DNA of 64,000 nucleotides, from contig RSEF01000002.1 of the NCBI GenBank assembly GCA_003993805.1, positions 71,943,878 to 72,007,877 on the forward strand, given 5' to 3'. The stretch comes from Himantopus leucocephalus. Taxonomy: Eukaryota; Chordata; Aves; Charadriiformes; Recurvirostridae. A program made the translations under genes and the position numbers. The notes under the pieces were generated by a model, which saw nothing but the letters and a program-made list of their open reading frames with translations, was not told the DNA's origin and searched no databases. Positions 1-15,300 of this stretch are shown in pieces (position 1 is the first letter of the stretch; every line of letters starts with the position of its first letter).

Positions 1-111
1 TTTTAATTCTGTCAAAACGCTCCTTCCAGCTTCCCTTAGAAATTTAAATTCAAAACTAGAAATCTGTGAATAAATACAGATGGCCAGAATGCTAAATGAT
101 TTTTCACATAC

Positions 112-325
112 CTTCTAAATTAATTCTTGCTGATTCAGGCGTGACTCTGCCATCAATCACTATGGTATCTTCATTTGCATAATCATGGTGATAGTTTACT
201 GGATTCTCTTCCTGGTTTGTAGATTCATTTGTATCTACACATTCATCTTCACTTTTATTGAAATACTTCTGTAACCATCCTGGTACAATGTTTTTCACAG
301 ATTCTGTAACTCTGCTAATGATTCC
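112..325 (-). CDS. NUP153: NUP153 coding exon 2
   Basis: 214 nt. The acceptor is TTTCAAGCAG|GGAATC (AG at 327-326) and the donor AGAAG|GTATGTG (GT at 111-110), leaving one base of the next codon. It encodes GIISRVTESVKNIVPGWLQ, then KYFNKSEDE and a divergent acidic stretch rich in Asn and Glu, ending with RVTPESARINLE. The first part is close to mammalian Nup153 and the acidic part is variable, as usual for the family. Confidence 0.95.
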
Positions 326-3300
326 CTGCTTGAAAGAAAAAAACGCTTGTTAATTACAGAAACACAGTCAACAGCATATGCTGGGATGCAACCTTGCACA
401 GACCCTGAAGACAGACATTAGATAGCAAATATTCAGTACGAGAATAAAATAGAGGGGGTTGATCCTTGACATAGAATCTCTATACTTCTGGGACACACAT
501 GACAAAAATTCACCTAACACCAATTTACTACTAATCTATCAGTTTCTGAACTTCCCAGTGACCTTGGCAATGTTCAAAATTCTGAAATTTCAGCCAAAGT
601 CCACCAGAGGCTTGTCAAGTCACAAGGTCATCAGGAAATTCTATTTCTATATGACTCCTGATGTACGTAATTTTTTTAAAGACTCCTCCTCTAAATGTCT
701 TCACTTGAAAAAACATCAAAAACACAAGTTCAGCAATTATCTACAGTGATAGTGATGACCATAATAGCTGCTAAAACCAGAGAACTTAAATATTTCTAAT
801 GCTGAACTGCAGTAACAATGCGTATAAAGAAAATACTGTTATGTTCTGAACAGTCAGGATATTCTGAAAGAAATCCTGGAAGTAACAGCTACAGTTCAAT
901 AACAGAAGCCTCACTACAGGACTATTAAATAGAACCTTTTTGATCAAATTTCATTTCGTGGTATATTAAAGTTTTGGATCCCCAAACCTTAATACGCTGC
1001 AATTACTGAATACATAAAAGCCATTTCCCTTTTGACATTTACCAATTATTTGCAATGCTTACATTCTGTGTTTAAGAAATATTTATTTACCATTTTGTTC
1101 TAGGCAGTGACTTGTTCCCCATCATACCCTCAAAACTTCAACACATCTTCCCGTCAAATCTCAACCCCACGCAGCAGATCGCTTGCAGCATGGAGCCCCA
1201 TCCCTCTTACACTGACTGCAGCCACAGAAACAGCTGCTAACCTCTGCAAGTTGCAAGCAAATGTGAAAGCTAACTCAGCAATTTCAACACTTCGGAAACT
1301 GAAAAGTAACAACAGTTTAACAGATTTTTGTTGAACTCCATTGCCAGTTGCTGACACGTGTATCAGCGGCTCTGGCAAGGTAGTTATTCTGGGTTTAGGC
1401 AACAAAATTTTCTAGTGAAAATTATTACTCAGGTGTAGAAAATTGAGAGTATTCTTTGAATGTGTAATAGTTAGTCTAGTAAACAATTCTGAAACAAGAA
1501 CCCTGCTGTATTCAACTTTCTTAAAAAATTTAGCACACAAACGAAAATAGAAGCCCGTATCACTTATTCAAGTCTTTCATACGCGATAATGCAAACACCA
1601 ACTTACAGGAGTTACAAACAAATTAGACACCCTTCAATCTGGAGTTATGAGGGGGGCAGGGAAAGAGGATGAAGGGAAGACAGAAGACAAAAAGCCTTTT
1701 GACAGAAAGAAAGTTGTCTTAATTTACAATTTGACATTTTTCATAATGATCTGTAATTTAATCTTCTACTTGCACAAAGACAGAATAAATATCCAGAGAC
1801 AGCTTAAACCAGACAGAATACAGTGTAATAAACACACCCATCACAATTACCACACTAAGATGCACACAAGTACACCATGCTTAGGATGTTGCTGCTATTC
1901 TACATAAATACTAAGCCTCAGTTTTCCAACAAAAACTACTAACTGCATGTAACACCAGAGTTCACAAACAGTTCAGTGCACAAGAGGCAGTCCCTACTCT
2001 GTCCCCAGCCCCTCATTTCCACCTTTCCCTGTGACACGCTGTCACCCTTTTTGGGGCAAATATTTTGCTGCTATGAATAAAAGAGTATCAGGAACTCACA
2101 GGAGTTAAAACTTGCCAAAATGAGCAAATGGTCAGGACACAAACTGCATCCAAGGCAATGCTCTTTCCAAAAAGCTAAGCATTACCACATTCAGTATTGC
2201 TCGAGAGTTTCTCCATCACAGAATAGATATTATTGGCCATAAAATAGGCCTGCATGATTCTCTTGCCGAAGAAATCCTCCCAGGACTGAAAGCTACCTGA
2301 GACTCAAGATGGAAGAAGTCATAGGCATCCAGAAGAGTAAACACCCAATCATTAGTAATCCAAATGAGTAACTAGAGAATCTAGCTAGACTAATAATTAA
2401 CCAAGATGACATTTTACCATCCATATCTAAAAACAGACTGGTTTGACCCTTTCTTGCATATGGCAGCCTTGTTAGCATTCTCCACATCATCAGCACTTCA
2501 AGATTAAGCTGGGTAATGCAGAGTAACTTCCCAAACAAATCCAGGAGCTGGAACTCGCTCAGCGCAGCCGTACTGTAGCAAGTACTAATAGCCTGCTCCA
2601 TCTGGCTTTGGCACAGTGGAAGACAAGAAGCAGAGTTTTACGCTCCAGAATACTGCTGGCTTAGTGACAAAGCAAGGAAAAGAAAAATACACAGAAATGC
2701 ACCTCCATTTTCTGTCTCCTAAATGAAAGTATTGATTAAAGGCATTGTGAAAGAACTAGACAGGCATTATGAACGAGACATCACCAAACACAGATCTTAT
2801 TAAGAAAAAAACATCTCCCCGCTACAAGTAAACCACGCACCCCCAGCATGCCCATTCATATGGAGGCATGGGGGGGGGGGGATCAAGAATATGAAAATCT
2901 CCTTTTGGTGCCATCTACCTGCCCATCACAGCTGAAAGCCAATAAATAAAACACCATGGCTGCATTCCTGTCCAAGTCAGGTAGTTAAGGCATCACTGAC
3001 CAACTACACTTTCAAACACGGACACTCTGTATTCTTGCCAGGACATTCCAGCAAAGTGTCATGCCTTACACTGTCTTTAAAGCTGGGATTTTAATCTTAC
3101 ACTAACTTCTAGTTTTCTTCTTCTTCAACTTCAGCACAGGTGTTTGAACACCCTTTCCCTCCCCCTGCACGTGCAACACAAGCCTACCCCACCAGCAGCA
3201 GAGCGCACCCCCTCCACTGCTCCTGTACCAACAGCTCTGCATTTTGTCCATCCCAGATTCCCTGGCACTACCATCTCGCTGCACTGGGCATCATCAATCC

Positions 3301-6300
3301 TTCTAGAAGGCTGACAAGGATACCGCACATCTCACTGATGCAAACAGATCTTCAGAGGTGAAATACAGAAGACACGGCACAAGAGAACGCTAACAGGCTT
3401 ATTCCTCCAGCAAAATCTGAGCAGACTGCTCAGGTCCCAATCTCCTCATGCCACAATCGTGTACCAGTCCCTTTCTGAACACCTTCATTCACTACAACTA
3501 CAGCGAACACGCTACTGCACAAAAACTCTTCTGGTTCCCAAACCCAGGCTGGGAGCGGAGGAAGCAACGCTGGCACGCAGCTTTAATGCTCAAAACTCCT
3601 CATTTCTGACAGGCCACAGAGGCACCGAACTTCGTGTCGTGAATGGGCAGGAGATGCCACAGGGCAACCCCAACCATGCGTAGCAGCATTTTAGTCTGTG
3701 AATGTGTTTTAGTCCTTAACTGACTAATTTCAGCAGTTTGAGAGGTGCTGTCAGTACCAACAGTTGTCTGCTCATCTTAAATGCACTCATACTCTACTCT
3801 CATCCTAAAATATCAGCAGGGAAGCAGAACGAAACAAAACAAAAAATCCACTGAAAAGATCCAGTAGCTTCGGAAAAGTTATTTACAACAGTTTTTCAAA
3901 TTCTGTGCATCATCCTAAGTGTCTGCAGCTCTGCTAGATCTAAGTCTGTGTATACAAACACCGCAGCAACAGTAACTACAGTTACTCAAGGCATATTGCC
4001 TCGAGATGCAACTCCAAGCAAAAGATATGCAGCAGAAATACTAACCAGTAAACAACCAGGTGTTGTAATTTTCTACTTTAAAATACCATTTCTTCAAAGG
4101 ATTTATATAAAGAAAGAAAAATCAATAGGTTATGGTCACAGTTTGACTTCCAAACTTACAAGCAGGCTTTTTCTTGGCCAAATATATCTACAGAATAGGA
4201 CAGTTTTTCCAGCTTGTAAGGATCTTCCACGTAACATAGGGGGCAAAAGTGCTGGCAGGACTACTCAGCAATGATGCATTACTGGAAAACATCTATTTTT
4301 GTAATTGAGTTAATTTCAGTCTGAGAGGCTTAAGTAAATCCCACTATGCAACACAGGTCATACTAAAAAAATCAGATACAGAGATTATATAAAGGTCATA
4401 TACTAACATGAATTTGTCAGAGATGCAAAATACACAACCGGATAAAAGAGCTGATTTCCACTTCACTGTATGCACACCTCTGAAAAGCATAAAGGTTTTA
4501 CCTCCAGGCCTCTCGGAGATTTCTTTGCTTCCCATTTCAAAGTTCAAGTTATTAAAACATATGAATCAGTAACTCCTCAAAAAGAAAACCTGCACCTAAC
4601 AGTGAAGTTCACTGCAATAGAGCAGATCAATCTAACCTCTTCCAACCGTCAAAAAGGAATTTTCGTGCTCTCTCCGTCCCCCTCAGTTACCTCATGCCAG
4701 TTCTGGCGCATAGCAGGCTACTCTCCATACTAGCTGAATTCATTAATCTGGCAAAAAGTACATGTTTCTCTGCTGGACTAATGAGTTCAACTGGCTCAGT
4801 GCACTAGAACAGGCCCGAGAGAGAGAGCAAGATCAGGCAGCCAGGACGAGAGGCAGAAGAAACAGAGCTTCTCCCTTCTTTTAACCATCCTGTGTCCGTA
4901 CTGCCATGAGAGAGATTGTCCCTTTCTCCTCTCCTTCCCTTGTGCTGCCACTAGCACATACATGCAGCCAAGTGACAAACTGTATCGGGGCTCTATCAAA
5001 CAGATCCAGCCAAAAATTCATCTGTAGACTGTGAAGGTGAGGACTACCCCTCAGGGGCACCAGGTCGCTGGCCCAGCTCACCGTGTGGCTGCACTGGTGC
5101 TGATGCAAAAGCAGGAATAGAAATGGAAACACAACATCATTGTCTCTCACAGTGGCAGAGACTTAGACTGGCATGAACTAACTCTGCTTTTGCTATTTAG
5201 GGAGTGGTTTCAATTTGGACGTAGAACACCAGTTTAGTACTTCATTTCAAAAAAAGACAATAAAACTTATGACTTAATATGAACAATGTGTTACAGGAAT
5301 GTCATTAATTATGTAACATTTGAAAAACAACAATTTTATTTAAGGCAAGTGAACTACTTCAGATTTACTTCTAAAACTCATGAAGAAGGGATTATGATTC
5401 CAGATGCCAGTGTACTTCCTTCTTATTGCTTAAGTGAGACTTATTTTCCCTAGTCTAGTTAGCTTTAGAAGACACATCCCAGGGAAATTCAGGTGCTGTT
5501 TTACATTCTGGCACTGCTTGCAGATCTCTACCCATCATTATCACTTCCTTTTGAGCGCAAAAAGCCAGCATATGCTCTGATAATCGGTGTCTAACCCACT
5601 AGGTTAAATCCTTGTGATGCCGAATGTTTTTATCTCAAGTTTTGTCCACACCTTTAGTTGATACAGTGAAAACATTACAAAAGAGAGCACGAAGTACAAG
5701 GCACCTTTCTTCCTTCCTTGTAGGAAGCACCACATTAGGCTGTAGTTAATCCTCAGCAGCGATCAGCGACGGACGCTGTAAATTACTGAGCACTCGTTCA
5801 GTATTACACTTTGAGACAGAAATCTATCAGCATCAAACCCCAAAACATGTAATATTAAGGAGACTACTTTCACTTACAACTTTGCAAGCAGTTTTAAAGG
5901 AGTTCTTTGTTAATCTAAGAATGGATTCTATGTACAGTTAATATTTTTTTATTGAAAGACTGCCGCACTTAGGCACCGTGCTTGCAACTAAGTTTCATAG
6001 ACAGTACGTAGAATTACATTAATTGAAATGTTGCTCATACTATTTTTCTTTTCCTATAAGGGAACCCTATAGTCAACTGATTATTTTTACTTAACAGGTA
6101 CAACAATAGCTATAAAACCACATGGCATCAGGATAACAAACTGACATAACTGCATGGACAAGAAGTTTAAAGTTTTCAAAATTAAAATGATCAAGAAATA
6201 CATTTCCCATAGCACCAGATCTTTACAAGGCCATTAGTACAAGTTACCAGATTTAGCAAAGTACGATAACACACATTTTTTTATTTAGGATTTAAATACA

Positions 6301-9300
6301 CAGTTTAGGCTATCTTATTTACAGGTATTCTCTATAGAGTAAGACCCCATTCGTTACAGTATTCCAGCATCACCAAACATAACTGATAATAGAAATGACA
6401 AACTCTTCCTCTTTCTTGCATTTACAGCAAATAAGAACTCTATGCACAGAAAGGCTTTCAAGGTATCGTACCCCATACTACAAATTTGCTACCTCCTGTA
6501 ATATACTAGACGCCTAGCAATGAATTAAACATCTTCAGTGGCACTTTGCCTAAAAGCACTCACAAGCAAACATGGTATCGCAAGCTAATCTATGGCACGT
6601 AGTAGTGAGGACACATTATGTATGTAAAACACAACCAAGGGCAGGCCAAATTCTGCAGCAACTCCTGAGCAGTGGTTAAACACCATTCAAGGGCAACTCA
6701 GCTTGCTGATGTCCATCCCCGTGTCCGATGCTTTCTAGTGCAGACAAGGCTTTACAGATAACTTCAAGCATATTTCACAAAATTAAGTACTTACTGCTAC
6801 AAAATTTCATTCTTGCCACTTTGGAGTGGCACTCCAAAGTAAATCACAATCTTCAAACAAGAAGACTGGAATTAAATTTTTAAATTAAATGTGGTGTTAG
6901 CAAAAGATAGCAAAGTACTCTCATGTTCCCTCTGAAGTATCTTTTCTATCCATGCTGATGTACAGACTGAGCTGACGTGACGTGCTAGTGGTTTTGCAAA
7001 ACGTAACACATCAATCTTGTTGCACATTCAATGCGTTATCTTATTCACAATCTTGAACGTGTAAGTTAAAATGAAGTAACCGAAGAATCACCTTTCGTTA
7101 TTCTCTGTGATAATTTGATGTTTTAGCAAAACTCAAAGCCTTCCTACTTTTTAAGTATCACATATAGACATTGTCTAGCATATAAAAGTTAAAATCATAA
7201 TTCATCTAAACCAGCAGAAACTGCAATTACTTTAAATAGGACACATTTAACCCTCCTGGATACACTTCCTGACTAGGTTTAAAAATGTAAGAATTGGTGC
7301 CTAGGAGAAACTAAAACACTGTCTTTTGGGCACAGCTGCTTTAGCTGGAGCAGTGGCGACTATTGTTATATTTTGACATTTGAAGGTAATATTCTGAAAC
7401 TGTAAATCAAAGGTAGGCTCACCTCTGCTGCAGGGTAGTAATCTTCAGTCGTACGGGGCAACGGTGACTTTCTGGCCATATTTTTTCATCACAGCTCAAC
7501 TGACAGAACCAAGAACATCTCCCAAACATATAACCAATATCTTCAAACACTGTTCTCTTACCAGTAACACAAAAAATTGCCATTGCACATAGAGATTATT
7601 TTTTTAGTGATTGAAGGTAATGGCACCTACAAATCTGTATATATTGTACAACTCTGCAAAGTAAGTTTAATAACAAGTACTAAGGGATAACATTAGAACA
7701 GATGCACTATTAAAGGTAAATTTAAAATGTATATAGTTGCATCACAGTAATTCCCTAATACAGCTACATTTAAAGCAGTTTAAACCTTATTTAGATCTGC
7801 TTAACTCAGGATGACTTAAACTACAAATGCACCTACATTATAGGCTTGTGCATACTGGTATCGTTTTCTCTCACCAATTTAATATTTTGTTATCGTAAAT
7901 ATTTCAGTGCCTCATAAGACCTGTAATCCAGTCTCAAAGAAAACACCGTTTGAACAGTTTAACTCTTTGCTTGGTTTACTTTAGTCTTGGAGGTCACCAG
8001 ACCTTGAGCTCCAATAGGGGAAGGAGCCATGAAACTCACCTGCTTCAAAAAAAGAGTTTAATTCAAAATATAATCATAACTAAAACCAAAGGCAGGCAGC
8101 TTTCCAGGACACACTCACACAACTCTTTTCAAGAGCAGAGCTATGGAGACAATAATAAACAACCTCAGCAAGGAGAAAGAAAAATTTCTACTGGCACGGG
8201 TATTTGCAAAGCCAGAGTGTGTACTAAAACTGTAGCTGTAGGACTTCGGTGCGTATTGGTGCCCATGTGTTGGCATACATATTTTTTCCCCCACAAAGGT
8301 GAATGTAAAGATGAACTTACGCTTACTTTAAAAAACATGGTGGTCACAACCAGGCCAAACACACACAAAAGCACTGTAATTAAATGCAACATGCAATTAT
8401 GAGATGAGTTATAGAAACTCAAAGGAAACTCCCCCCTTGGAAATATTAGTACTGCTGTCCCCATACGAAAGCTTTAGTACTGTTGTGTTTCCTAGACAAA
8501 GAGGTGGAAAAACATTTAAAGTTTTTTCTTGTCAAAAGAAGGGGAATGTATTGGTAAACTCTCCAACAAAAACAAAGAAAAGCAAATCTCATAGTTAAGA
8601 GATGATCTTTTAATTAATAAGTACTTTTGTACAATAATCCACAGCAGCCACAATGACAAATACTGTATCAGCAAGTTGCAAAACTACTTATGCTTCGGGC
8701 AAAGTCAAACAAGCTAGTTCATACTTGCCTTCACTCAATTTTCAGATGGTCCAACTGACTTGGCTTCAAGGGGTTTACAGAGTACTTACCCTGTCCCTTC
8801 CACCAACAAAGTTGTGGTATAACAATTTCCTACCAGAGGTGGTGACAAACAGCTGCGAGTAACACTACCTTCAAGTGGCTCAATTGTCAGCAAAATTAAC
8901 ATCTCTTTGGCTTAAAAGGTGCATTTTAACTGTGCCTTCAGTTAGACAGTTGTAACAGGCAGATAATACCTGTAGCGTTTACGTGTAAGGACAAAGCAAA
9001 TCAAGACTTTTAAGCAGCACTATAAATAAAAATTAAAATAAAATAAAAATAAAATATGGAATGTAGTGGCAAGAAGGGAAGGTACCTGGCACAAGAGATC
9101 TGTAAATAAGGGTAAACAAGAAATATGTCCAAATTTAGGGTAGTTGTTAATGAAGGGGTAGATAAGGAATTTAATACCATAACAAGTAATAAAAAAATCT
9201 GCCTAATGGCTAGAATTCTTTATTAGAAAAATATTGCTGGCACTTAATAATTCTTCAGTGTTGAGGACTTGTACTGTATGTTACAAAAAGCACAGAGGAG

Positions 9301-12300
9301 AGTTTTCATTACACTGTCTTAGTAGTACACACCAAGAAACGTATTCTGAGGAACATCTCCTCCCCCTTCTCTCATGACTGTGTAAGTATCACTATTCAAC
9401 ATATTGCAGATGTACAATAGCTACACAAAAAATACTGGATTGATTGCACAGAACATTGAAAAGCAAAAAACCCAGAGTTTTTGCAACTTAACAGCAGAAA
9501 AATGGAAAAGCGTATCACATGACCTAACAAAAAAACCCAGAAGACATTTAAAAAAATGGTCTGGAAAACAGCACCCCTAGAGAAAAGCCTCTTAGCTATG
9601 CTTTTCTTGAGGCCAATCTTGCAATTTACTCTAGATAAAATGCACTAGTGAGATGGAGGCATTCTTTCTTCCCTCAACAAGCAGCACAGCCCTGAAGACA
9701 GAATTAGAGGATGGACCGACAAAAGGATTACCAACCTAGAGTAACATTGACATTTACGCTGAAGCCACATGACTGTGCATGCTCCGTGGTCCAACAGCAG
9801 CACTGACAGAACCGTGCACACACAGAGGCTATATGGCACCCCAGAGGTCATCTATTCTAACCTCCTGCTCAGAGAAGGGCCCAGAACAGCAGGTCACCCA
9901 TGGCTGTGTAAACCTGGGTTTTGAGCACCTCCAGGGATGGAGACCTCTCTGGGCGGTTCTTCCAACACGCTGGCCATCTTCATAGTTAAAAGATTTTTCC
10001 TAATATGAAATCAGAATTTCCATTTTTGCAACTTGAGTCCCATTGTCTCTTTTCCTATTGCTACAAACCTCCTAGAAGAGCCTTGCTGTACCTTCTCTAT
10101 ACTCTCATTAGGTATTTGCTCCTCTTAAGCTGAACACATCCAGCTCTCTCAGCCATGTGCCTCAGCCCCCTAATTATTTTGGTGGCCCTCAACTAGACTC
10201 ACTCTGGTATGTCAACGCATTTTTGTACTGGAGAGGCCAAAATTTGACACAACACTCCAGAAGCAGTCCTAGAAGTGATGAGTGGAGGGGAAAAAACACC
10301 TCCGTCAACATCCTTCCCACATTCTTACTAATACCGCCCAGTATGCACTTGGCCTTCTTCACCTCAAGGGCATGCTGCTGACTCAGGTTCAACTCACTGT
10401 CCAGCAAGTACGTGGGTTTGTTTTGTCTCAGATAAAGGACTTCACATTTGCTTGTATCAAACCTCATGAGGTTCCTGGCAGATCATTTCTGTCAAGATCC
10501 CTCAATGGCAGCCCTATCCTTCATCATACCATAGGGCTGACGTTCCCCCAGGTTTGTTGTCATCTGGAAACCTGTTGAGGATGCATGCCATTCCTTCATC
10601 CCAGGTTGTTAGTAAAGACACAGAACAGTATTAGCCCCAATATCAACCCCCGAGAGCCTCCATTAGCAATCAGCTGCCACTGGAACTTTGTACTGCTCAT
10701 CACAACCCTTTGAGACCAATGGTCCTGCGAATTTTCCAACCACTTTACAGACCACCTGACCAAGTCTGTATTTCACCAACCGGACTACAGGGATAGCACG
10801 GGACACCACGATGAGTGCCTTGCTAAAGTCCAGGTAAACAATATCCTTTGCTGACCCTGTGTCCACAGAGCGAGTCATCCCACTGTGTTACGAATTTGTT
10901 ACCTGATGCTATGGTAGCCCACATCTGTATCAATCTGAAATAGCTCTGCTCAAACTTTTTTAGGCATGCTAAAGAGATTTTGAACTCTGTCCTCTTGCAG
11001 TCCTTAGAATCAGCAGCAGCTCAGTTCCTCCACGGCAGGGGAGCACGAACCGGTTCTAATTACTGACTGGAGGAATAAATAACTCACAGGAAGTGATGTG
11101 CTGCCAGCAACCAAAGGCAATTTGCAGTGTCCCAGCTAACACAGTCAATTATTTCATCTGCTTTTTTCTTCTCCTAAGATACTGCTCACTAATATTGTTT
11201 TTCTCCAATACTTCACAGCCTCCAAGGCTGTCATGACAACACTTTGAAAGACAAAACCCAAAATATTAATAAAATCCTGTAGCAATCATTGTCTACAATT
11301 TGCTGTACCACTGACAGTACTGTTAGTCTAAATGAGAGAAAACTGTCAATATCTCAGTTTAAAAAGTTCTTCCCAACCAGGATACATACAGTAGCAGTAG
11401 AAAGCCAAGTACCATATTTAAACATATGTTTTGCTAACACAATTTGATATTGCTGGGACAGAGACAAAACCTCTGATGTTAACTACTAGCCCATTCTTTT
11501 AAAACAAATCTTTAAATACACTTTAAACATTTCTTCAAATCCATTCATTTTAGCTCAATGTGTGAGCCTACTACTAAACCAAAACAAGCACAGAGATGCA
11601 TACAAATATAAATACAAACACCTAGGCAGGCTTCAAGGTGCAAGCCTATTGATAGGAGTTAACCAATACAATTATGCTTGTGTAGGTCCCTGTGGACATT
11701 CTTAATACAGATTCTTTTTAATTAGTATTTTCCCACTTCAGGTTTATGAAAGACTACCTAGTTTAGATTACTCAATATGATACTCCAGAAACTCTTTAGC
11801 ATGAGTTTCAAAATTTCCTGCCAAAATAAACCCAGTGGTTTATAAGATTTCTGCTGCCCGCTGCCTGCAGTCACTGCCCACCAAGATAATCCCATGCATA
11901 CATCAGACAATAGTTTACAACTGGCCTACCTGCAAGACAGTAGCAGGTGATAATGTAATGATTAAGGCGCTGCTGCATATAGTTTAAGTTCCCAATCCTG
12001 TAGCTATTCTGTCTGGGAAGAATCTTACAGGATGTCTCAAGTGATTTTGTGAAACTCACCAATCCAGAGAGGCTTTCATGACCAAGACCAGCGAATGTGT
12101 CTTTCAATGGCCTTCTGGTCCCCTCTTTCAGGTTATACCGTAACTACATCAGCACAAGACCAACTACAAACACGCAGAACCTTATGCTGGTTTCACCAAG
12201 GAAAATACCTTTGGACTGTTTTTTTGTATATCAGTGTAGCACATCTACATTATAAATATGCACTGGCATGTACACATCTAAGAAAAAACAAAAACGTATT

Positions 12301-15300
12301 ACTCCCCAGCAGAAGTTTCAACCTACAAATATTATCCCTAATATCAAACAGCTCTAAGCTGAAGCTTAACATAAACATACAGTTTATGGGAAGGTTATAA
12401 AGACTTTTCAGGTAATTGTCTTTTCTTGTGCTTAAATCTGCTTCTATCAGATTAAAAGTCCAGCAGAGTCAAAGTTCTTTGACGCTTTCATTTGAACAGT
12501 TAATTACCAAATAAAAAATAACCAAAAAAGTTATTTTAGTCTCTTCTCCTATAAGTCACATTTAGAATCTCTGAAATCTATATGTTACCTGGATAAGAAT
12601 GGCACTATCTCAGGCTAAACCAGCACGCACACACACACACACACAAAAGCAGAAAACTAAACATAAAATTAACAATAGAAACATACAGATACTATAGTAG
12701 AAGCTGTTTAATAGGTCAACAATGTAAACACTCATCCCATTAACACATCCACACTAGTAATTCCAATCATCCATCTACCTAAATGACCAGAACAAACCAG
12801 CATTTAGAAGCACTGGGGCCACATCCGGAAGACGAAACCCAGATGTTGGACACAACAGCTCTCTTGCTTGCATGTGCTTAGCTCTCAAAGAAGCTGTAAT
12901 TTTAACGCAAGTGCCTAAGCTCCTTACACGGTACAGAAGGAGGCTGGGTATTTCAGCACGAGATGGCTGAGTAAACAGGTAGCATGCTAAATACGGTGTA
13001 ATCTAAAGTCAACGCATTCAGTGTGGAGCTGTCAACATTTAGTCACCAGGAAAGCACAGTCAATGGGGAGGGACTCCTCAATTCTAATCCCAGAATGCCC
13101 AACCTAGAGCTACAAAAAAGCTCTTTTCTTTTTGAGGATTTTCCCACCCCAAAACCTTCATGGTGGGTGAGTCTACACCGTCTTTACTTAGCAGTGCTGC
13201 TACTTTTTGTTAGTTTGTTTAATAATATAGCTGCTGACAGTGCACTTTTTATAAGGCAAGACGTTAGCTCAGAAGGGAAAATACCACGGTTTATTTCCTT
13301 CACTAGTGGGGGAATCTGTACCCATATCTCCATCTTCCAGAATATGCAAGCTGCAAGTCAGTCTTCTCTTCCAGACAGCATCTGTTCATCTCTCCTATTT
13401 GAGGCTGGCTTAAAAAAAGGCTCTAGTTTAAAAAAAACAACAAACAAAAAACCACACACACACAAACATAATGAAGCATAGCTCTAAAGTTTCATGATCA
13501 TGTATTTGGGGAGAAAAGGGCAGGAAATATTAGGCTGTGCGTGTTTGCTCCAAGGAACATCTAAGATAAAACAAGTAACTTCCGAAATCAAGGATCACAG
13601 CCTGCATGTCTCCAGTCTTGGAGGGCAACATCTTCTTATACATCTTCTTTCTGGCTCGGTGAATCACGCATTCTTTTTTCTGGATAGTAACACAGCTTCA
13701 GCCAGGAGAACTGAAGACACATAGCTTGGCAACTGGGATATTCGCCTGGAAAGTGGAAGATGTAGGTTGATCCCTTCAGGCAAAAAAAGGAATCTGAAGC
13801 AGGGTCTACCACATTCTGAATAAATGCTTTAGCTAATAGTCGTTAAAAAGCAGCAGCGGCACCTCCTCTTCCAACTGTCTTCTAAAGCTGTTGCTGTACT
13901 TTATAGAAGACTGACTCTGCAGGACACGTTGGGCGTGATCGGAGAATTCTCACCTGACTGAACTCCCCAAGAGACTGGCAAAATAACAACATCCAGAAAG
14001 CAGACAATCGTGAGCCAGGCATCATGCTAATCACCTCATGCAAGTGGAAAAAAAACCCAGATATCCTGGGATCTTTAAAGCTATTAGCTATACTGCGAAC
14101 AGTGCTTAGGCACCTTTGGAGCTTGACGATAAGAGACTGAGGGTTTTCAGGACCGCAGTTTTGACCACGAGCACCTAGAACAGTCCTGTTAAAGTATTTC
14201 TATGAACCTGCTTATTGATAATAGTTATGGGAGAGGGGGATCAGAATCAGAGGTATAACCTCATGTCAAGATTGCACTGAGCACTTGTCATGTTTTCCCA
14301 AACTCATTACTGAGAGACAATTAACACTAAACCACAGAAAACTTCTGCAGAGTGGACATTGGATTGAAAATAGGAACACCTGCCAATTAATTCCGATTTA
14401 AGTTAGCCATCTACCCAGAGCTCATCTTTTTATGTAATGCAAGTTAGCGAGCTGCATAGGGTTAAAAGCCATCCATTATAACAAATGCATGTGCCTGACA
14501 TCTATCAGTTTGTCTATTTGTTTCATCTTTATAATTTTTTCCCCCATTACTGTTAATTTAATCGATGTATTCAATTTGCAGCATCCATTCATTCTCAGAA
14601 TCCCACAGATATCCCCAAGCACGTGTTTGCTTTGGCACATTGTTTAAATAAACCTACTGGAAAACACACAGAAATAACAGACAATAGAAGAGTCAGAAAA
14701 TCATCTACACTCATTATTTTAAATTCACACGTAAGGCTTCAGTTATCTATGTATTATCAACACAAGCAACGTGGTAATTTCAACATAATTCTATCATTCG
14801 TGTAAGAGCTTTCAACATTTGCTCTCCAAGTGCAGTAGTGATCCTTTGTATGAAGCGTCACCATGCTAGCTTTACAAGGACAACACTGCTGATCAGTATA
14901 CTATATAAAAGACTAAGTATAGTACTTCTAAAATAATAAAAACTAATTGAGCATCAACTCATGCGTAATGCTGCCTCAATTTTGCATATAACATTCAATC
15001 CCCTAGCTTATGTTATTGATTTAATAACGTAAAGGTTTTGGCTGAACAGGCAACTTCAGGTTCCTAAATACACGTGGAAGGCATTTCCAGAGCACTGTCT
15101 CTGAGCATCTTGAAATTTCTTAGCAAACGGTAATTGGGAAAGACCTCTGCTTTTTCCCCTCCAGCCACTCTAAACGGCACGGGATTTTTGCTTCGCAATT
15201 AACAAAAGTGTTTCTTGTTATTCATCTACTCTGTCCTACAATACAAAGGAGAACAAACGCCTTGTGAATTACATTTCACTTGCACTGCATCAGCACATTT

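Noticed and set aside
7950..8402. 150-codon open frame in NUP153 intron 1
   Set aside because: No similarity recognised, and another open frame overlaps it on the opposite strand.
10189..10878. Minus-strand frames with reverse-transcriptase-like words as possible genes
   Set aside because: They are decayed CR1 ORF2 pieces, annotated as a mobile element.
13023..13481. 152-codon open frame in NUP153 intron 1
   Set aside because: No recognised domain, no splice context, ends in an A-rich simple tract; typical chance frame.
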